A stretch of 64,000 bases of DNA from positions 477,443 to 541,442 of the forward strand of contig JBAZTH010000003.1 in assembly GCA_041661965.1 (NCBI GenBank), given 5' to 3'. The position numbers and the translations under genes were made by a program. This DNA comes from Candidatus Margulisiibacteriota bacterium. GTDB taxonomy: Bacteria; Margulisbacteria; WOR-1; O2-12-FULL-45-9; XYB2-FULL-48-7. The first letter of the stretch is position 1, and each line of letters starts with the position of its first letter. The notes beneath the pieces were generated by a model that did not search any database, was not told the origin of the DNA, and saw nothing but the letters and a program-made list of their open reading frames with translations. Shown in pieces: positions 52,044-60,865 of this stretch.

Positions 52044-54036
52044 CCTCGGGAGCAAGATCGCCTTCCGGCGCGCTTTCCAAAGCAGGTTGGACCTCTTCCG
52101 GAGCCGGATCCCCTTCGGGCGCGGACCCTTCTTTCGAGCCTTCGGCGTTGATCCGCTGTTCCAAGATCACGGTTTCGGTCTGCAACCCTTGCGGCCGCGG
52201 GAAATCGAGGACCGGCAAGCCTTGCAGGGCGACGGTATTGTAGGCTTTCCAGATCCGGGGGCAGACGCCGACTTCGGCAACCCCTTTCATCGGCGTGTTG
52301 TCATCGTTGCCGACCCAAATACCGGTAACAAGCTGCGGCACGAAACCGATGAACCAGGCATCTTTGAAGTCCTGCGAAGTTCCGGTCTTGGCGGCGGCCG
52401 GCCGGCCGATATTCGCCCGAAAACCGGTCCCGCGGGTGATGACGCCGCGCATCATGTCGGTCATGATCGCCGCGACGTTGGAATCCAAGACCCGTTTTTC
52501 CAGGATCTGGTTCTTATATAATGGAACGCCGTCCCGGCTTTCGATCCTGATGATCGAGGCCGGCTCGACCCGGACCCCATTGTTAGCCAAGACGCCGTAA
52601 GCGGAGGTCATTTCCAAGACGGTCACTTCCGAAGCCCCGAGGGCGAGAGAGAGGGCCGGTTCCAGGTTGCTGGTGATCCCCATCTTCTGGGCGACGTTAA
52701 CGGCGTTCGGGATCCCGACCATCTCCAGCAGTTTGATCGACGGAATATTGAGCGATTTTTCCAGAGCATAACGCATCGTTACCGCGCCGTTATATTTACC
52801 GTCAAAGTTTTTCGGGTCCCAGGTCCCTTTGGGGTTCCATTTGTTGACCCAGACCTTAAAAGTAGTCGGAGCATCCAAAATGACGGCGTTCGGCATGATC
52901 CCTTGTTCGATCGCCGCGAGGTAGACGAACGGTTTGAAAGAGGAGCCTGGTTGGCGTTTGGCCTGGGTCGCCCGGTTGAACTTGCTCTCGATAAAATCGG
53001 CGCCGCCGACGAGCGCTTTAATGTAACCGGTCGCCGGATCGATCGAGACCAGCGCCCCCTGGCTGAACTTATATTTCGGCCCTTCGTTCTTGATGAACTC
53101 GGTCACCGCTTTTTCGGCGGCGAACTGCATCTTGGTGTCGAGGGTGGTGTAAACCCGCAGGCCGCCGTGGTAGACCATGTCTTCGCCATAGAGGTCGGTC
53201 AATTCCCGCAGGACATAACTAATAAAGTAAGGGGCGATCTCTCCCCGCATCTTCAGGTTTTGCGGATAGAACTCAAGTTGTTCCGCCGCCGCCAGCTTGG
53301 CCTCTTTTTCTTCGACAATTTTCTGACCGATCAGCTTGTTTAAGATGTCGATCTGGCGGAGCTTGGCCCCTTTTAAGTTCCGGTAGGGGGAGTAGAGCTC
53401 CGGCCCGTGAATGATCCCGGCGATCATCGCCGATTCCGCCAGGGTTAATTCCGAGGCGTGCTTATTGAAGTAGAGCATCGCCGCCGATTCGATCCCGTAG
53501 GAATTATGGCCCAGATAGACCTGGTTGAGGTACATCTCGAGGATCTCTTCCTTGGTATAGCGCCGTTCCATCTGGACCGCCAGGATCGCTTCGGCCAGTT
53601 TGCGGGTGATGACTTTTTTCTTGGTTAAGAATAAATTCTTGGCCAGCTGTTGGGTCAGGGTGCTGCCGCCCTCCACGACCCGGCCGTAGGCGAAATTTTT
53701 CACCGCCGCCCGGGCGATCCCCATAAAATCGAGGCCATGGTGCTTATAAAAGTTAGGGTCTTCGGTGGCGATAACCGCCTTAATAAAGTAAGGGGAGATC
53801 CGCGATAAGGGAACGACCTGGCGATTCTCTTCCTGATGGAAGCGGGCCAGGATCTTTTCGTCGGCGGAATAAAGGATGGTGCTTTCGCTCGGCACGTAAG
53901 AGCTGATCAATTCCACGTTGGGGAGCTGCTGCAGGACCTGAAAGGTAACGCCGGCCGTCCCGGCTATAATAATGAAGAGAACGACCAGGATCGTTCTGCC
54001 GACGGGAACATTGAAACCAAACAGTTTTACCGACAT
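52024..54036 (-). CDS. Class A penicillin-binding protein, PBP1A family
   Basis: 670 residues. N-terminal membrane helix (GRTILVVLFIIIAGTAGVTF), glycosyltransferase family 51 domain with catalytic ATEDPNFYKHHG, EGGSTLTQQLAKNLFL and RKLAEAILAVQMER, then a transpeptidase with SSFK (about residue 365), SLN and KTGTS. The C-terminal tail is acidic/Pro-rich with the repeated unit ESAPEGDLAPEDVQ. Polymerises and cross-links peptidoglycan. Predicted promoter (minus TTATCA, 17, TATACT at 54047-54075) ends 10 bases before the ATG. Confidence 0.95.
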   Translation of the reverse strand: MSVKLFGFNVPVGRTILVVLFIIIAGTAGVTFQVLQQLPNVELISSYVPSESTILYSADEKILARFHQEENRQVVPLSRISPYFIKAVIATEDPNFYKHHGLDFMGIARAAVKNFAYGRVVEGGSTLTQQLAKNLFLTKKKVITRKLAEAILAVQMERRYTKEEILEMYLNQVYLGHNSYGIESAAMLYFNKHASELTLAESAMIAGIIHGPELYSPYRNLKGAKLRQIDILNKLIGQKIVEEKEAKLAAAEQLEFYPQNLKMRGEIAPYFISYVLRELTDLYGEDMVYHGGLRVYTTLDTKMQFAAEKAVTEFIKNEGPKYKFSQGALVSIDPATGYIKALVGGADFIESKFNRATQAKRQPGSSFKPFVYLAAIEQGIMPNAVILDAPTTFKVWVNKWNPKGTWDPKNFDGKYNGAVTMRYALEKSLNIPSIKLLEMVGIPNAVNVAQKMGITSNLEPALSLALGASEVTVLEMTSAYGVLANNGVRVEPASIIRIESRDGVPLYKNQILEKRVLDSNVAAIMTDMMRGVITRGTGFRANIGRPAAAKTGTSQDFKDAWFIGFVPQLVTGIWVGNDDNTPMKGVAEVGVCPRIWKAYNTVALQGLPVLDFPRPQGLQTETVILEQRINAEGSKEGSAPEGDPAPEEVQPALESAPEGDLAPEDVQGGN

Positions 54037-54046
54037 ATGCGAATAA

Positions 54047-54097
54047 AGTATAGCATGTTTTCAATTGCTTGATAAGCTGGGTACGGTGTGTTATATT
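54047..54097. promoter_or_regulatory. Divergent promoters with overlapping -35 boxes (PBP1A / aroQ)
   Basis: Plus strand: TTGATA 54069-54074, 17-base spacer, TATATT 54092-54097. Minus strand: TTATCA 54070-54075, 17-base spacer, TATACT 54047-54052. The two -35 boxes share CTTGATAAG. Confidence 0.6.
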
Positions 54098-54113
54098 TTA
54101 GTCGGAACAAGTG

Positions 54114-54146
54114 GCGAAACCTGCGACAATATCGTCGCGGTTTCGC
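54114..54146. repeat. Palindromic element G
   Basis: Outer arms GCGAAACC and GGTTTCGC, bulged T, inner stem GCGAC/GTCGC, loop AATATC. Inner part identical to element A. Sits in the aroQ leader between promoter and ribosome site. Confidence 0.85.
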
Positions 54147-54167
54147 TCTAATTAAGGAGTAAATACT

Positions 54168-54602
54168 ATGAAAATATTAGTCATCCACGGGCCCAATCTT
54201 TCCCTGTTAGGGGAGCGAGAGGTCAACGTTTACGGCAAGCTGACTCTCGAGGAGATCAACGCCAAGCTCCAGGAATTGGCCAAAACGGAAGGAGCCGAAC
54301 TGGAGATCGCCCAAATGGACAGCGAAGGGGAGATCGTCGAAAAGATCGGCGCCGCCCGCAAGAACTTCCAGGCAATTTTGATCAACCCCGGAGCCTATAC
54401 CCATTACAGCATCGCCATCCGTGACGCCGTTTCGTCGGTCGAAATCCCGACGGTCGAAGTCCATCTTTCCAACATCTATGCCCGCGAAGAGTTCCGCCAG
54501 AAATCGGTCATCGCGCCGGTCGCCGCCGGTCAGATCTCCGGCTTCGGGCTCAACAGCTACCTGCTGGGGCTCCGCGCCGCTATCGCCGTCGCCAAAAAAT
54601 GA
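54168..54602 (+). CDS. aroQ: Type II 3-dehydroquinate dehydratase
   Basis: 144 residues, dodecameric type II family. HGPNLSLLGEREVNVYG at the N-terminus, AILINPGAYTHYSIAIRDA (with the catalytic histidine nearby) and VEVHLSNIYAREEFRQKSV followed by GQISGFG. Third step of the shikimate pathway to aromatic amino acids. AAGGAG precedes the ATG. Its stop overlaps the next start in ATGA. Confidence 0.96.
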   Translation: MKILVIHGPNLSLLGEREVNVYGKLTLEEINAKLQELAKTEGAELEIAQMDSEGEIVEKIGAARKNFQAILINPGAYTHYSIAIRDAVSSVEIPTVEVHLSNIYAREEFRQKSVIAPVAAGQISGFGLNSYLLGLRAAIAVAKK

Positions 54603-55267
54603 ACCCCCGCCAGCGTCAAGCGGTCCGGATCGCGGACGAGGTGATGGCCGGTCTCCGGATCAGGGCGGGCCAGACCGAAGAGGAAATCGCCGCCTGGATC
54701 GTCCATGAAATCAGGTCGCGCGGCGCTGAACCATCCTTTAAAGTCATTGTCGCCTCCGGGATCCGTTCGATCGATCCTCACGCCAAACCGTCCAAAAATA
54801 AGATTAAAAAAGGGGAACAGGTGATGGTCGACCTGGGGGCGAAATACAAAGGGTACTGCTCCGACATCACCAGAATGTTCTTCGTCGGCCGGCCGACCAA
54901 AAAATATCTTCACTATTTCAACATCGTAAAAACCGCCCAGCGCCTGGCGATCAAAGCGGTCCGGGCCGGCGTCGACTGCCGGGAAATCGATCTGACCGCC
55001 CGGGAATATATTAAAAGGCATTGTTACAAAGCCTGTCATCTTTCAGAAAAAGAGTGTCCCGGCGAATGCTTCATTCACACCACCGGCCACGGCGTCGGCC
55101 GGAAGATCCACCAGTTTCCGCGCCTCTCGCTGAAAAGCCGGGCCAAACTTAAAGCGGGGATGGTCGTCACCGTCGAACCGGGCATTTATATTAAAGGTTT
55201 CGGCGGGATCAGGATCGAGGATATGGTTTTAGTGACCAAAGAGGGACAGCAAATCTTAACCAGGTAA
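54599..55267 (+). CDS. M24-family aminopeptidase (Xaa-Pro type), catalytic domain only
   Basis: 222 residues. Metal ligands of the pita-bread fold are visible: VMVDLGAKYKGYCSDITRMF (two Asp), HTTGHGVGRKIHQFP (His), VVTVEPGIYIKGFGGIRIED (two Glu). Only the catalytic domain is present; the N-terminal creatinase domain of PepP/PepQ is absent, so length is near that of methionine aminopeptidase, but the HTTGHGVG and VEPGIY motifs favour Xaa-Pro peptidase. Overlaps aroQ by 4 bases, an association of aroQ with pepP-like genes seen in many bacteria. Confidence 0.85.
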   Translation: MNPRQRQAVRIADEVMAGLRIRAGQTEEEIAAWIVHEIRSRGAEPSFKVIVASGIRSIDPHAKPSKNKIKKGEQVMVDLGAKYKGYCSDITRMFFVGRPTKKYLHYFNIVKTAQRLAIKAVRAGVDCREIDLTAREYIKRHCYKACHLSEKECPGECFIHTTGHGVGRKIHQFPRLSLKSRAKLKAGMVVTVEPGIYIKGFGGIRIEDMVLVTKEGQQILTR

Positions 55268-55290
55268 TATTATGTGTTAAAATGTGCCAT

Positions 55291-55992
55291 ATGAAGAAGA
55301 TCGCCATTATCGTCGCCGGCGGACGGGGAAAACGGATGGGGCAGGACAAGCAGTTCCTGCCGATCGCCGGCCGTCCGATGCTTGGCTGGACCGCCGCCGC
55401 CTTTGACAAAGCCAAAATCATCGATGGGATTATCCTGGTCGTCGCCCGGCACAACCTGGCCAAAGCCCGGAAGATCCGGAGCAAAAAGATAATCGCGGTC
55501 GTGGCAAGCGGCCCGGAACGCCAGGATTCGGTCCAAAACGGTCTGAAGGCCCTGCCGGAATCGGCCGAGATCGTCCTGATCCACGACGGCGCCCGGCCGG
55601 CGGTCAGCGAAGCGATAATCTCCGCCTCGGTCAAAGCGGCCCAGCGCCACGGGGCCGCGGTCGTTGGGGTACCGGTGAAAGACACGATAAAAAGGGTTTT
55701 ACCCCCTCTGTCCTCCGGACATCTCCCCCTTATCAAGGGGGAGAATGAGAGGGGGTTTGTAAAAGCAACCTTAGATCGTCGAGAGCTCTGGGCGGCGCAA
55801 ACCCCGCAAACTTTTCAGGCTTCCTTAATCTTGAACGCGTATGCTAAAATTAGAGGGTTGTGCACCGATGACGCCATGGTCGTCGAACTGGCCGGACTTC
55901 CGGTCGTCATGGTCATGGGAAGTTATCAGAACATCAAGGTTACAACCCCGGAAGATCTGGACTACATTGCCAAGGTCCTGAAAAGGAGATAA
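55291..55992 (+). CDS. ispD: 2-C-methyl-D-erythritol 4-phosphate cytidylyltransferase with in-frame insert
   Basis: 233 residues from the ATG at 55291; the ATG at 55282 is an alternative, and neither has a ribosome site. Nucleotidyltransferase motifs: VAGGRGKRMGQDKQFLPIAG, IHDGARPAVSE, VPVKDTIK and LWAAQTPQTF, with TDDAMVVE near the C-terminus. Between DTIKRV and GFVKATLDR sits an extra 18-residue stretch (PPLSSGHLPLIKGENERG) encoded by a palindromic repeat, in a place where the family normally has only a few residues. It catalyses the third step of the MEP isoprenoid pathway; Dxs, the first step, is encoded two genes downstream. Confidence 0.93.
   Translation: MKKIAIIVAGGRGKRMGQDKQFLPIAGRPMLGWTAAAFDKAKIIDGIILVVARHNLAKARKIRSKKIIAVVASGPERQDSVQNGLKALPESAEIVLIHDGARPAVSEAIISASVKAAQRHGAAVVGVPVKDTIKRVLPPLSSGHLPLIKGENERGFVKATLDRRELWAAQTPQTFQASLILNAYAKIRGLCTDDAMVVELAGLPVVMVMGSYQNIKVTTPEDLDYIAKVLKRR
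55701..55756. repeat. Nested palindromic repeat inside ispD
   Basis: Outer arms ACCCCCTCT and AGAGGGGGT; inside, CTCCCCCTT / AAGGGGGAG with loop ATC (55723-55743) and a TCCGGA core. In frame, no stop codon. Confidence 0.85.
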
Positions 55993-55993
55993 A

Positions 55994-56467
55994 GTGGATT
56001 ACATAATTAACTGGACAATCGCCTTGTTAAATAATTTTTCGTTCATCGCGGTCTGTGTTTCCTGGTTTGTCGCCCAGTCGCTCAAGGTTTTTTTCTACTG
56101 GTATAAGGACGGCTCTTTCAGCCTCTGGCATTTTTTCGAAGCGGGGGGGATGCCGTCGGCCCACTCGGCCTCGGTCACCGCGCTGACCTTGTCGGTCGCC
56201 CTGACCCAGGGGTTCAGTTCGCCGCTCTTCACCATCTCGCTGGTCTACGCCCTGATCGTCATGTATGACGCCACCGGGGTCCGTCGCGCCGCCGGCAAAC
56301 AGGCGGAGATCCTCAACCGGGTCGTCGACGATATCTACGCCAACGGCCGGGTCAAGGTCGAAAAGCTCAAAGAAATCCTCGGTCATGAACCGACCGAAGT
56401 TTTCGCCGGCGCCGGGCTGGCGATCGTCCTGACGATCGGCACATATTATGTCTACTTTGCTCGATAA
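55994..56467 (+). CDS. Divergent PAP2 / YuiD-family membrane protein
   Basis: 157 residues from a GTG with AAGGAG upstream. Membrane segments and the family motif GGMPSAHSASVTALTLSVAL with VMYDATGVRRAAGKQAEILN; these resemble PAP2 phosphatase motifs. A C-terminal membrane helix follows LGHEPTEVFAGA. Role probably in lipid-phosphate metabolism, unproven. Overlaps dxs by 20 bases, inside the ispD-dxs cluster, so a prenyl-phosphate link is plausible but speculative. Confidence 0.8.
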   Translation: MDYIINWTIALLNNFSFIAVCVSWFVAQSLKVFFYWYKDGSFSLWHFFEAGGMPSAHSASVTALTLSVALTQGFSSPLFTISLVYALIVMYDATGVRRAAGKQAEILNRVVDDIYANGRVKVEKLKEILGHEPTEVFAGAGLAIVLTIGTYYVYFAR

Positions 56468-58325
56468 GCTCAAGCTCCCCGACGCGCTCCGGGAGCTTTC
56501 CACCAAACAGCTCGAAGAGCTCTCGCAGGAGATCCGGCGGAAGATCATCGACGTGACCTCGCAGACCGGCGGCCACGTCGCCTCCAGTCTCGGCGCGGTC
56601 GAGATCGCCGTCTCCCTCCACGCCGCTTTCAAATCTCCCCGCGACAAGATCATCTGGGATGTCGGCCATCAGGCCTACGCCCACAAGATTTTGACCGGCC
56701 GGCTGGACCAATTCGCGACCCTGCGGCAGGCCGGCGGCCTGTCCGGTTTTCCAAACGTCGCCGAAAGCGAGCACGATCCCTTTACCGTCGGCCACGCTTC
56801 AACTTCTATTTCCCAGGCGCTCGGCCTGGCCCACGCCCGCGAGCTGGCGGGGGAGAGCCATCGGATCGTCGCGGTCATCGGCGACGGTTCGCTTTCCGGC
56901 GGGCTCGCCTACGAAGCGATCAACAACGCTTCGACCCTCAAGAGCAACCTGATCGTCATCCTCAACGACAACGAAATGTCGATCTCCAAGAATGTCGGCG
57001 CTCTTTCCAATTACCTGACCCAAGTCTCGACCAGCGGCGCTTATCTTGAACTGCGCAACCGGATTGAAAGCATCGTCAAAAAGATCCCGCGGGTCGGCGT
57101 GTCGCTCTTCGAAGCCGCCAAGACCCTCAAAGACCGGACCAAGCACATCGTCGTCAGCTTCAAGGTCGACGTCATTTTTGAACAGCTCGGCTTCAAATAT
57201 TTCGGGCCGATCGACGGCCACAATATCCCGCTGATCATCAGCACCCTCCAGCACGCCAAGGATATTCAGGGGCCGGTCCTGATCCACGTCATCACTAAAA
57301 AAGGGAAGGGGTACCCCCCGGCGGAAAAAGAGCCGACCCGTTTCCACGGGACCGGACCGTTCGACATCAACACCGGCGCGGCCGTTAAAACAACCGGGAA
57401 TCCAAGCTACACCGCGGTTTTCGGCCGGACCTTGACCACGCTGGCCGACCGGGATCAAAAGATAATCGGAATAACCGCCGCGATGATCGACGGGACCGGG
57501 ATGGAAGAGTTCTGCCAGAAACATCCCAAACGTTTTTACGATGTTGGGATCGCCGAAGAGCACGCCGTCACTTTTGCCGGCGGCCTGGCCAAAGGGGGCT
57601 ACAAGCCGTTCGTCGCTATTTACTCGACCTTTCTCCAGCGCGCTTACGATGAGATCGTCCACGACGTCTGCCTGCAGAACCTGCCGGTCGTCTTCGCGGT
57701 TGACCGGGCCGGGATCGTCGGCGAGGACGGCGCGACCCACAACGGGATCTTCGATCTCGCCTTTCTCCGCTCGCTTCCCAATCTGACGGTCATGGCCCCC
57801 AAAGACGAGCGCGAGCTCCAACAGATGATCTTTACCGCCAGCCAGTTGCCCGGTCCGTCCGCCATCCGCTATCCGCGGGGAGCCGGGGTCGGCGCCGCTT
57901 TAAGCGACGAATTCAGCCCGCTCGAATTAGGCAAGGGTGAAATTGTCCATAAAGGCAAAGGGAAAACCCTGATCGTGGCGATCGGCTCGATGGTTTATCC
58001 GGCGCTCGAAGCGGCCAAACTGGCCGAAAAAGAAGGCGGAGGCGGAGGCGGGGGCGCGACCGTGATCAACGCCCGCTTCGTTAAACCGCTCGACCGGGAA
58101 CTGATCTTGAAAGAAGCGAAAAAAGCCGACCACATTATCACCGTGGAAGAAGGGGTTCTGGAAGGGGGCTTTGGTTCGGCGGTCCTGGAGCTTTTAGCCG
58201 CGGCCGGGATCAACAAGCCGATCAACCGGCTCGGTTTCCCTTCAAAATTCATCGGACACGGCAAACGCGATTATGTCCTCGATCGGTACGGTTTGACCCC
58301 GGTCGGGATCGCGAAAGTTATCTGA
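56448..58325 (+). CDS. dxs: 1-deoxy-D-xylulose-5-phosphate synthase
   Basis: 625 residues. TPP-binding block GDGSLSGGLAYEAINNAST then LNDNEMSIS; transketolase pyrimidine domain with DVGIAEEHAVTFAGGLAKGG (catalytic His region) and DRAGIVGEDGATHNG; C-terminal transketolase domain (EGVLEGGFGSAVLELL). A polyglycine loop sits near residue 530 (EGGGGGGGATVIN). First enzyme of the MEP isoprenoid pathway. Confidence 0.97.
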   Translation: MSTLLDKLKLPDALRELSTKQLEELSQEIRRKIIDVTSQTGGHVASSLGAVEIAVSLHAAFKSPRDKIIWDVGHQAYAHKILTGRLDQFATLRQAGGLSGFPNVAESEHDPFTVGHASTSISQALGLAHARELAGESHRIVAVIGDGSLSGGLAYEAINNASTLKSNLIVILNDNEMSISKNVGALSNYLTQVSTSGAYLELRNRIESIVKKIPRVGVSLFEAAKTLKDRTKHIVVSFKVDVIFEQLGFKYFGPIDGHNIPLIISTLQHAKDIQGPVLIHVITKKGKGYPPAEKEPTRFHGTGPFDINTGAAVKTTGNPSYTAVFGRTLTTLADRDQKIIGITAAMIDGTGMEEFCQKHPKRFYDVGIAEEHAVTFAGGLAKGGYKPFVAIYSTFLQRAYDEIVHDVCLQNLPVVFAVDRAGIVGEDGATHNGIFDLAFLRSLPNLTVMAPKDERELQQMIFTASQLPGPSAIRYPRGAGVGAALSDEFSPLELGKGEIVHKGKGKTLIVAIGSMVYPALEAAKLAEKEGGGGGGGATVINARFVKPLDRELILKEAKKADHIITVEEGVLEGGFGSAVLELLAAAGINKPINRLGFPSKFIGHGKRDYVLDRYGLTPVGIAKVI

Positions 58326-58360
58326 AATTCTGCTTCGCTTTTGTCGATCACTAGTCAGCC

Positions 58361-59209
58361 ATGATACCAAGCAAACCACCGCCGCCGGCCATGTTCCGAC
58401 CAAAGCCGAACGGCTCCTATAGAAAGATCGATGATGGTGCGCTCGCGCTCAATCAATTAAACCGCCTCCGCTTGGGAATTTCGGCCGGATTAACAGCTCC
58501 CAAGATCGTCGAAGCGCACGAGCTTCTGGTCGGCGGTCGGGCCTTAGACGACAATACCCCGACGACTATTTTTCAGTTTGCCGTCCAGATCGCTGAAATC
58601 CAGTTAAAGATCGGCCGGGACGAAGAAGCCGTTCTTTTGTTCACCACCATCAAAGAAAGCGCCGCCAAGCTTCGCAATCATGAATTAGGCAACGCTATTC
58701 TGATCGGTACGATCAAAGCCTGCCACCGCAACAACAAGTTTGAACTCGCCCTGCAATTGACCGAAGAGTTGACCGATCGCTCCCTGTTGATCGAAACGCA
58801 TTTTCAGACCGCGGAGCTCGCGCGAGCCGCCGGCCAATCGGGCTTGGCGGTCCGCTGTCTGACGCAATATCTTTTCCCGGCCATCGATCAGCTGGAAGAA
58901 AAAAATTCGCGGATCGACCGGCTTCTGGCCGCCGCCGAATTGAGCTTCAAATTGTCGCTCTGGGTCGAGGCCAAATTGATCGTTTATAAGATCATCGACC
59001 AGCTAAGCCGGATGGATTACGCCCGTTTGGAAACGACGGCGATCCTGATGGCCAAGCTCGGTTTAACCGACGACGCGATCCACCTGCTGACCGACAGCTG
59101 GTTCCGCGAATCCTTCACCGAGGATCCGCGCTATCATTCCGAACAAGCTATTCGCCGGGACATTATTAGCCGCCGTTTTCCCCGTTTCGCCGATTATTTA
59201 CGGGGATAA
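58361..59209 (+). CDS. Unrecognised alpha-helical repeat protein
   Basis: 282 residues. After a Pro-rich start (PSKPPPPAMFRPKPNG) the protein is nearly all helical with TPR/HEAT-like spacing (AVQIAEIQLKIGRDEEAVLL, ALQLTEELTDRSLLIETHFQ, AELARAAGQSGLAVRCLTQY, AAELSFKLSLWVEAKLIVYK). No signal peptide, no catalytic motif. The ATG has no clear ribosome site. It probably serves in protein binding; no function assigned. Confidence 0.65.
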   Translation: MIPSKPPPPAMFRPKPNGSYRKIDDGALALNQLNRLRLGISAGLTAPKIVEAHELLVGGRALDDNTPTTIFQFAVQIAEIQLKIGRDEEAVLLFTTIKESAAKLRNHELGNAILIGTIKACHRNNKFELALQLTEELTDRSLLIETHFQTAELARAAGQSGLAVRCLTQYLFPAIDQLEEKNSRIDRLLAAAELSFKLSLWVEAKLIVYKIIDQLSRMDYARLETTAILMAKLGLTDDAIHLLTDSWFRESFTEDPRYHSEQAIRRDIISRRFPRFADYLRG

Positions 59210-59210
59210 T

Positions 59211-59239
59211 TTGCCCGTCGACTGCTTTCGTGTTATATT
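59211..59239 (+). promoter_or_regulatory. Predicted promoter of formate-THF ligase, leaderless arrangement
   Basis: TTGCCC, 17-base spacer, TATATT; the ATG begins 6 bases later with no room for a ribosome site. Confidence 0.6.
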
Positions 59240-59245
59240 TTACTT

Positions 59246-60811
59246 ATGCCAACTGATATCGAGATCGCCCAGCAAGCCCGATTAAAAGCTATTACCGACA
59301 TCGCCAGGGCGGCCGGTATCCATAAAGATGATGTTGAACTCCACGGTTGTTATAAGGCCAAGATCAGCCTCAACGCCCTCAAGAACCGAAAAAAAGGCGG
59401 GAACGGTAAACTGATTCTCGTCACCGCCATGACCCCGACCCCGCAGGGGGAAGGAAAAACAACGACCACCATCGGGCTGACCCAGGCGCTCCGCAAGCTC
59501 GGCAAGAAAGCGATCGTCTGCATTCGCGAACCGTCGCTCGGGCCGGTCATGGGAATGAAGGGCGGGGCGGCCGGCGGCGGACTCTCTCAAGTTTTGCCGA
59601 TGGAAGACATCAACCTTCACCTGACCAGCGATATTCACATGGTCACCTCCGCCCACAACCTGCTGACGGCGATGCTCCATAATCATATCTACCAGGGAAA
59701 TGAACTGAACATCGACGAAAATCGGCTGGTCTGGCGCCGGGTCATGGACATGAACGACCGCGCCCTGCGCGGCCAGTTCGACATTACCGCCTCGTCCGAG
59801 GTCATGGCGATCCTTTGCCTCTCGACCAGTCTGACCGATCTCAAAGACCGGCTCGGCCGGATCATCGTCGCTTACGATAAAAAGGGGAAACCGATCCGCT
59901 CCGCCGACCTGAAAGCTGAAGGGGCGATGGCCCTGTTGCTCTGGGACGCGTTGAAGCCGACCCTGGTCCAAACAATTGAAGGGGCGCCCGCTTTTATCCA
60001 CGGCGGGCCGTTCGCCAACATCGCTCACGGCTGTAATTCCCTGGTCGCCACGCAACTGGCGCTTAAACTCGCCGACTATGTGGTAACCGAGGCCGGCTTT
60101 GCCAGCGAGCTGGGGGCGGAAAAGTTCTTCGACATCAAGTGCCGGGTCGGCAATCTCGCCCCGGCGGCGGCGGTGCTGGTCGTCACTAAACAAGCGGTGG
60201 CGCGCCACGGCTACGAAAACGTCGCCAAACACGTGCAAAACCTCCATCATTTCAACGTTCCGGTCGTTATCGCCATCAATAAAAAAGCGGCCGACACCCC
60301 GGAAGAACTGGCCCTCTTGAAGGAAGAGTGCGAACGCTTCCACGTCCCGGCGGTCGTTTCCGACGTTTGGGAACACGGCGGCGAGGGAGGGAAAGAGCTG
60401 GCCGCGCTGGTCCTCAAAGCGCTCGCCAAGAAACTGACCTATAAGCCGATCTACCGGCTGGAACAGCCGATCCGGGCCAAGATCGAAAAGATCGCCGTCG
60501 ACCTTTACGGCGCCGACGGAGTGGAGTGGACGGAAAAGGCCCTGGCCGACCTCGATTTCCTCAAACAGTTCGGCATGGACCACTTCCCGGTCTGCGTCGC
60601 CAAGACCCAGTACTCGTTAAGCGATAATCCCAAACTTTTCGGCGCCCCCAAGGGGTTCAAGATCACCATCAAGGAGCTAAAGCCTTCGGCCGGGGCCGGA
60701 TTCGTGGTCGCTTTCGCCGGCGAGATCATGACCATGCCGGGGCTCCCCAAGCATCCCGCCGCCGAAAACATGGACATCGACGAAGACGGCAAGATCACCG
60801 GCTTGTTCTAG
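59246..60811 (+). CDS. fhs: Formate-tetrahydrofolate ligase, short form
   Basis: 521 residues against about 555 usually. P-loop TPTPQGEGKTTTTIGLTQAL, REPSLGPVMGMKGGAAGGG, VLPMEDINLHLTSDIH, TPAFIHGGPFANIAHG-like and DYVVTEAGFASELGAEKFFD are all present, so the core is intact. The loop between NDRALR and FDITASSEVMA, normally about 20 residues (containing GLGG and PREDGF), is reduced to two. Activates formate with ATP onto THF; with GlyA and FolE it supplies one-carbon units. It might also support acetogenic carbon use; no other pathway enzyme is seen here. Confidence 0.93.
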   Translation: MPTDIEIAQQARLKAITDIARAAGIHKDDVELHGCYKAKISLNALKNRKKGGNGKLILVTAMTPTPQGEGKTTTTIGLTQALRKLGKKAIVCIREPSLGPVMGMKGGAAGGGLSQVLPMEDINLHLTSDIHMVTSAHNLLTAMLHNHIYQGNELNIDENRLVWRRVMDMNDRALRGQFDITASSEVMAILCLSTSLTDLKDRLGRIIVAYDKKGKPIRSADLKAEGAMALLLWDALKPTLVQTIEGAPAFIHGGPFANIAHGCNSLVATQLALKLADYVVTEAGFASELGAEKFFDIKCRVGNLAPAAAVLVVTKQAVARHGYENVAKHVQNLHHFNVPVVIAINKKAADTPEELALLKEECERFHVPAVVSDVWEHGGEGGKELAALVLKALAKKLTYKPIYRLEQPIRAKIEKIAVDLYGADGVEWTEKALADLDFLKQFGMDHFPVCVAKTQYSLSDNPKLFGAPKGFKITIKELKPSAGAGFVVAFAGEIMTMPGLPKHPAAENMDIDEDGKITGLF

Positions 60812-60865
60812 GGAGATGGGTCTAATTCTCCTGAAATTATCCTCTTTTTTCATTGATAAGTCAGT

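Noticed and set aside
56799..57821. 340-residue antisense frame in dxs
   Set aside because: Lies wholly inside dxs and reads as low-quality Asp/Gly/Val-rich sequence.
59282..60583. 433-residue antisense frame
   Set aside because: Mirror of fhs codon structure, with no domain; the sense protein is unambiguous.
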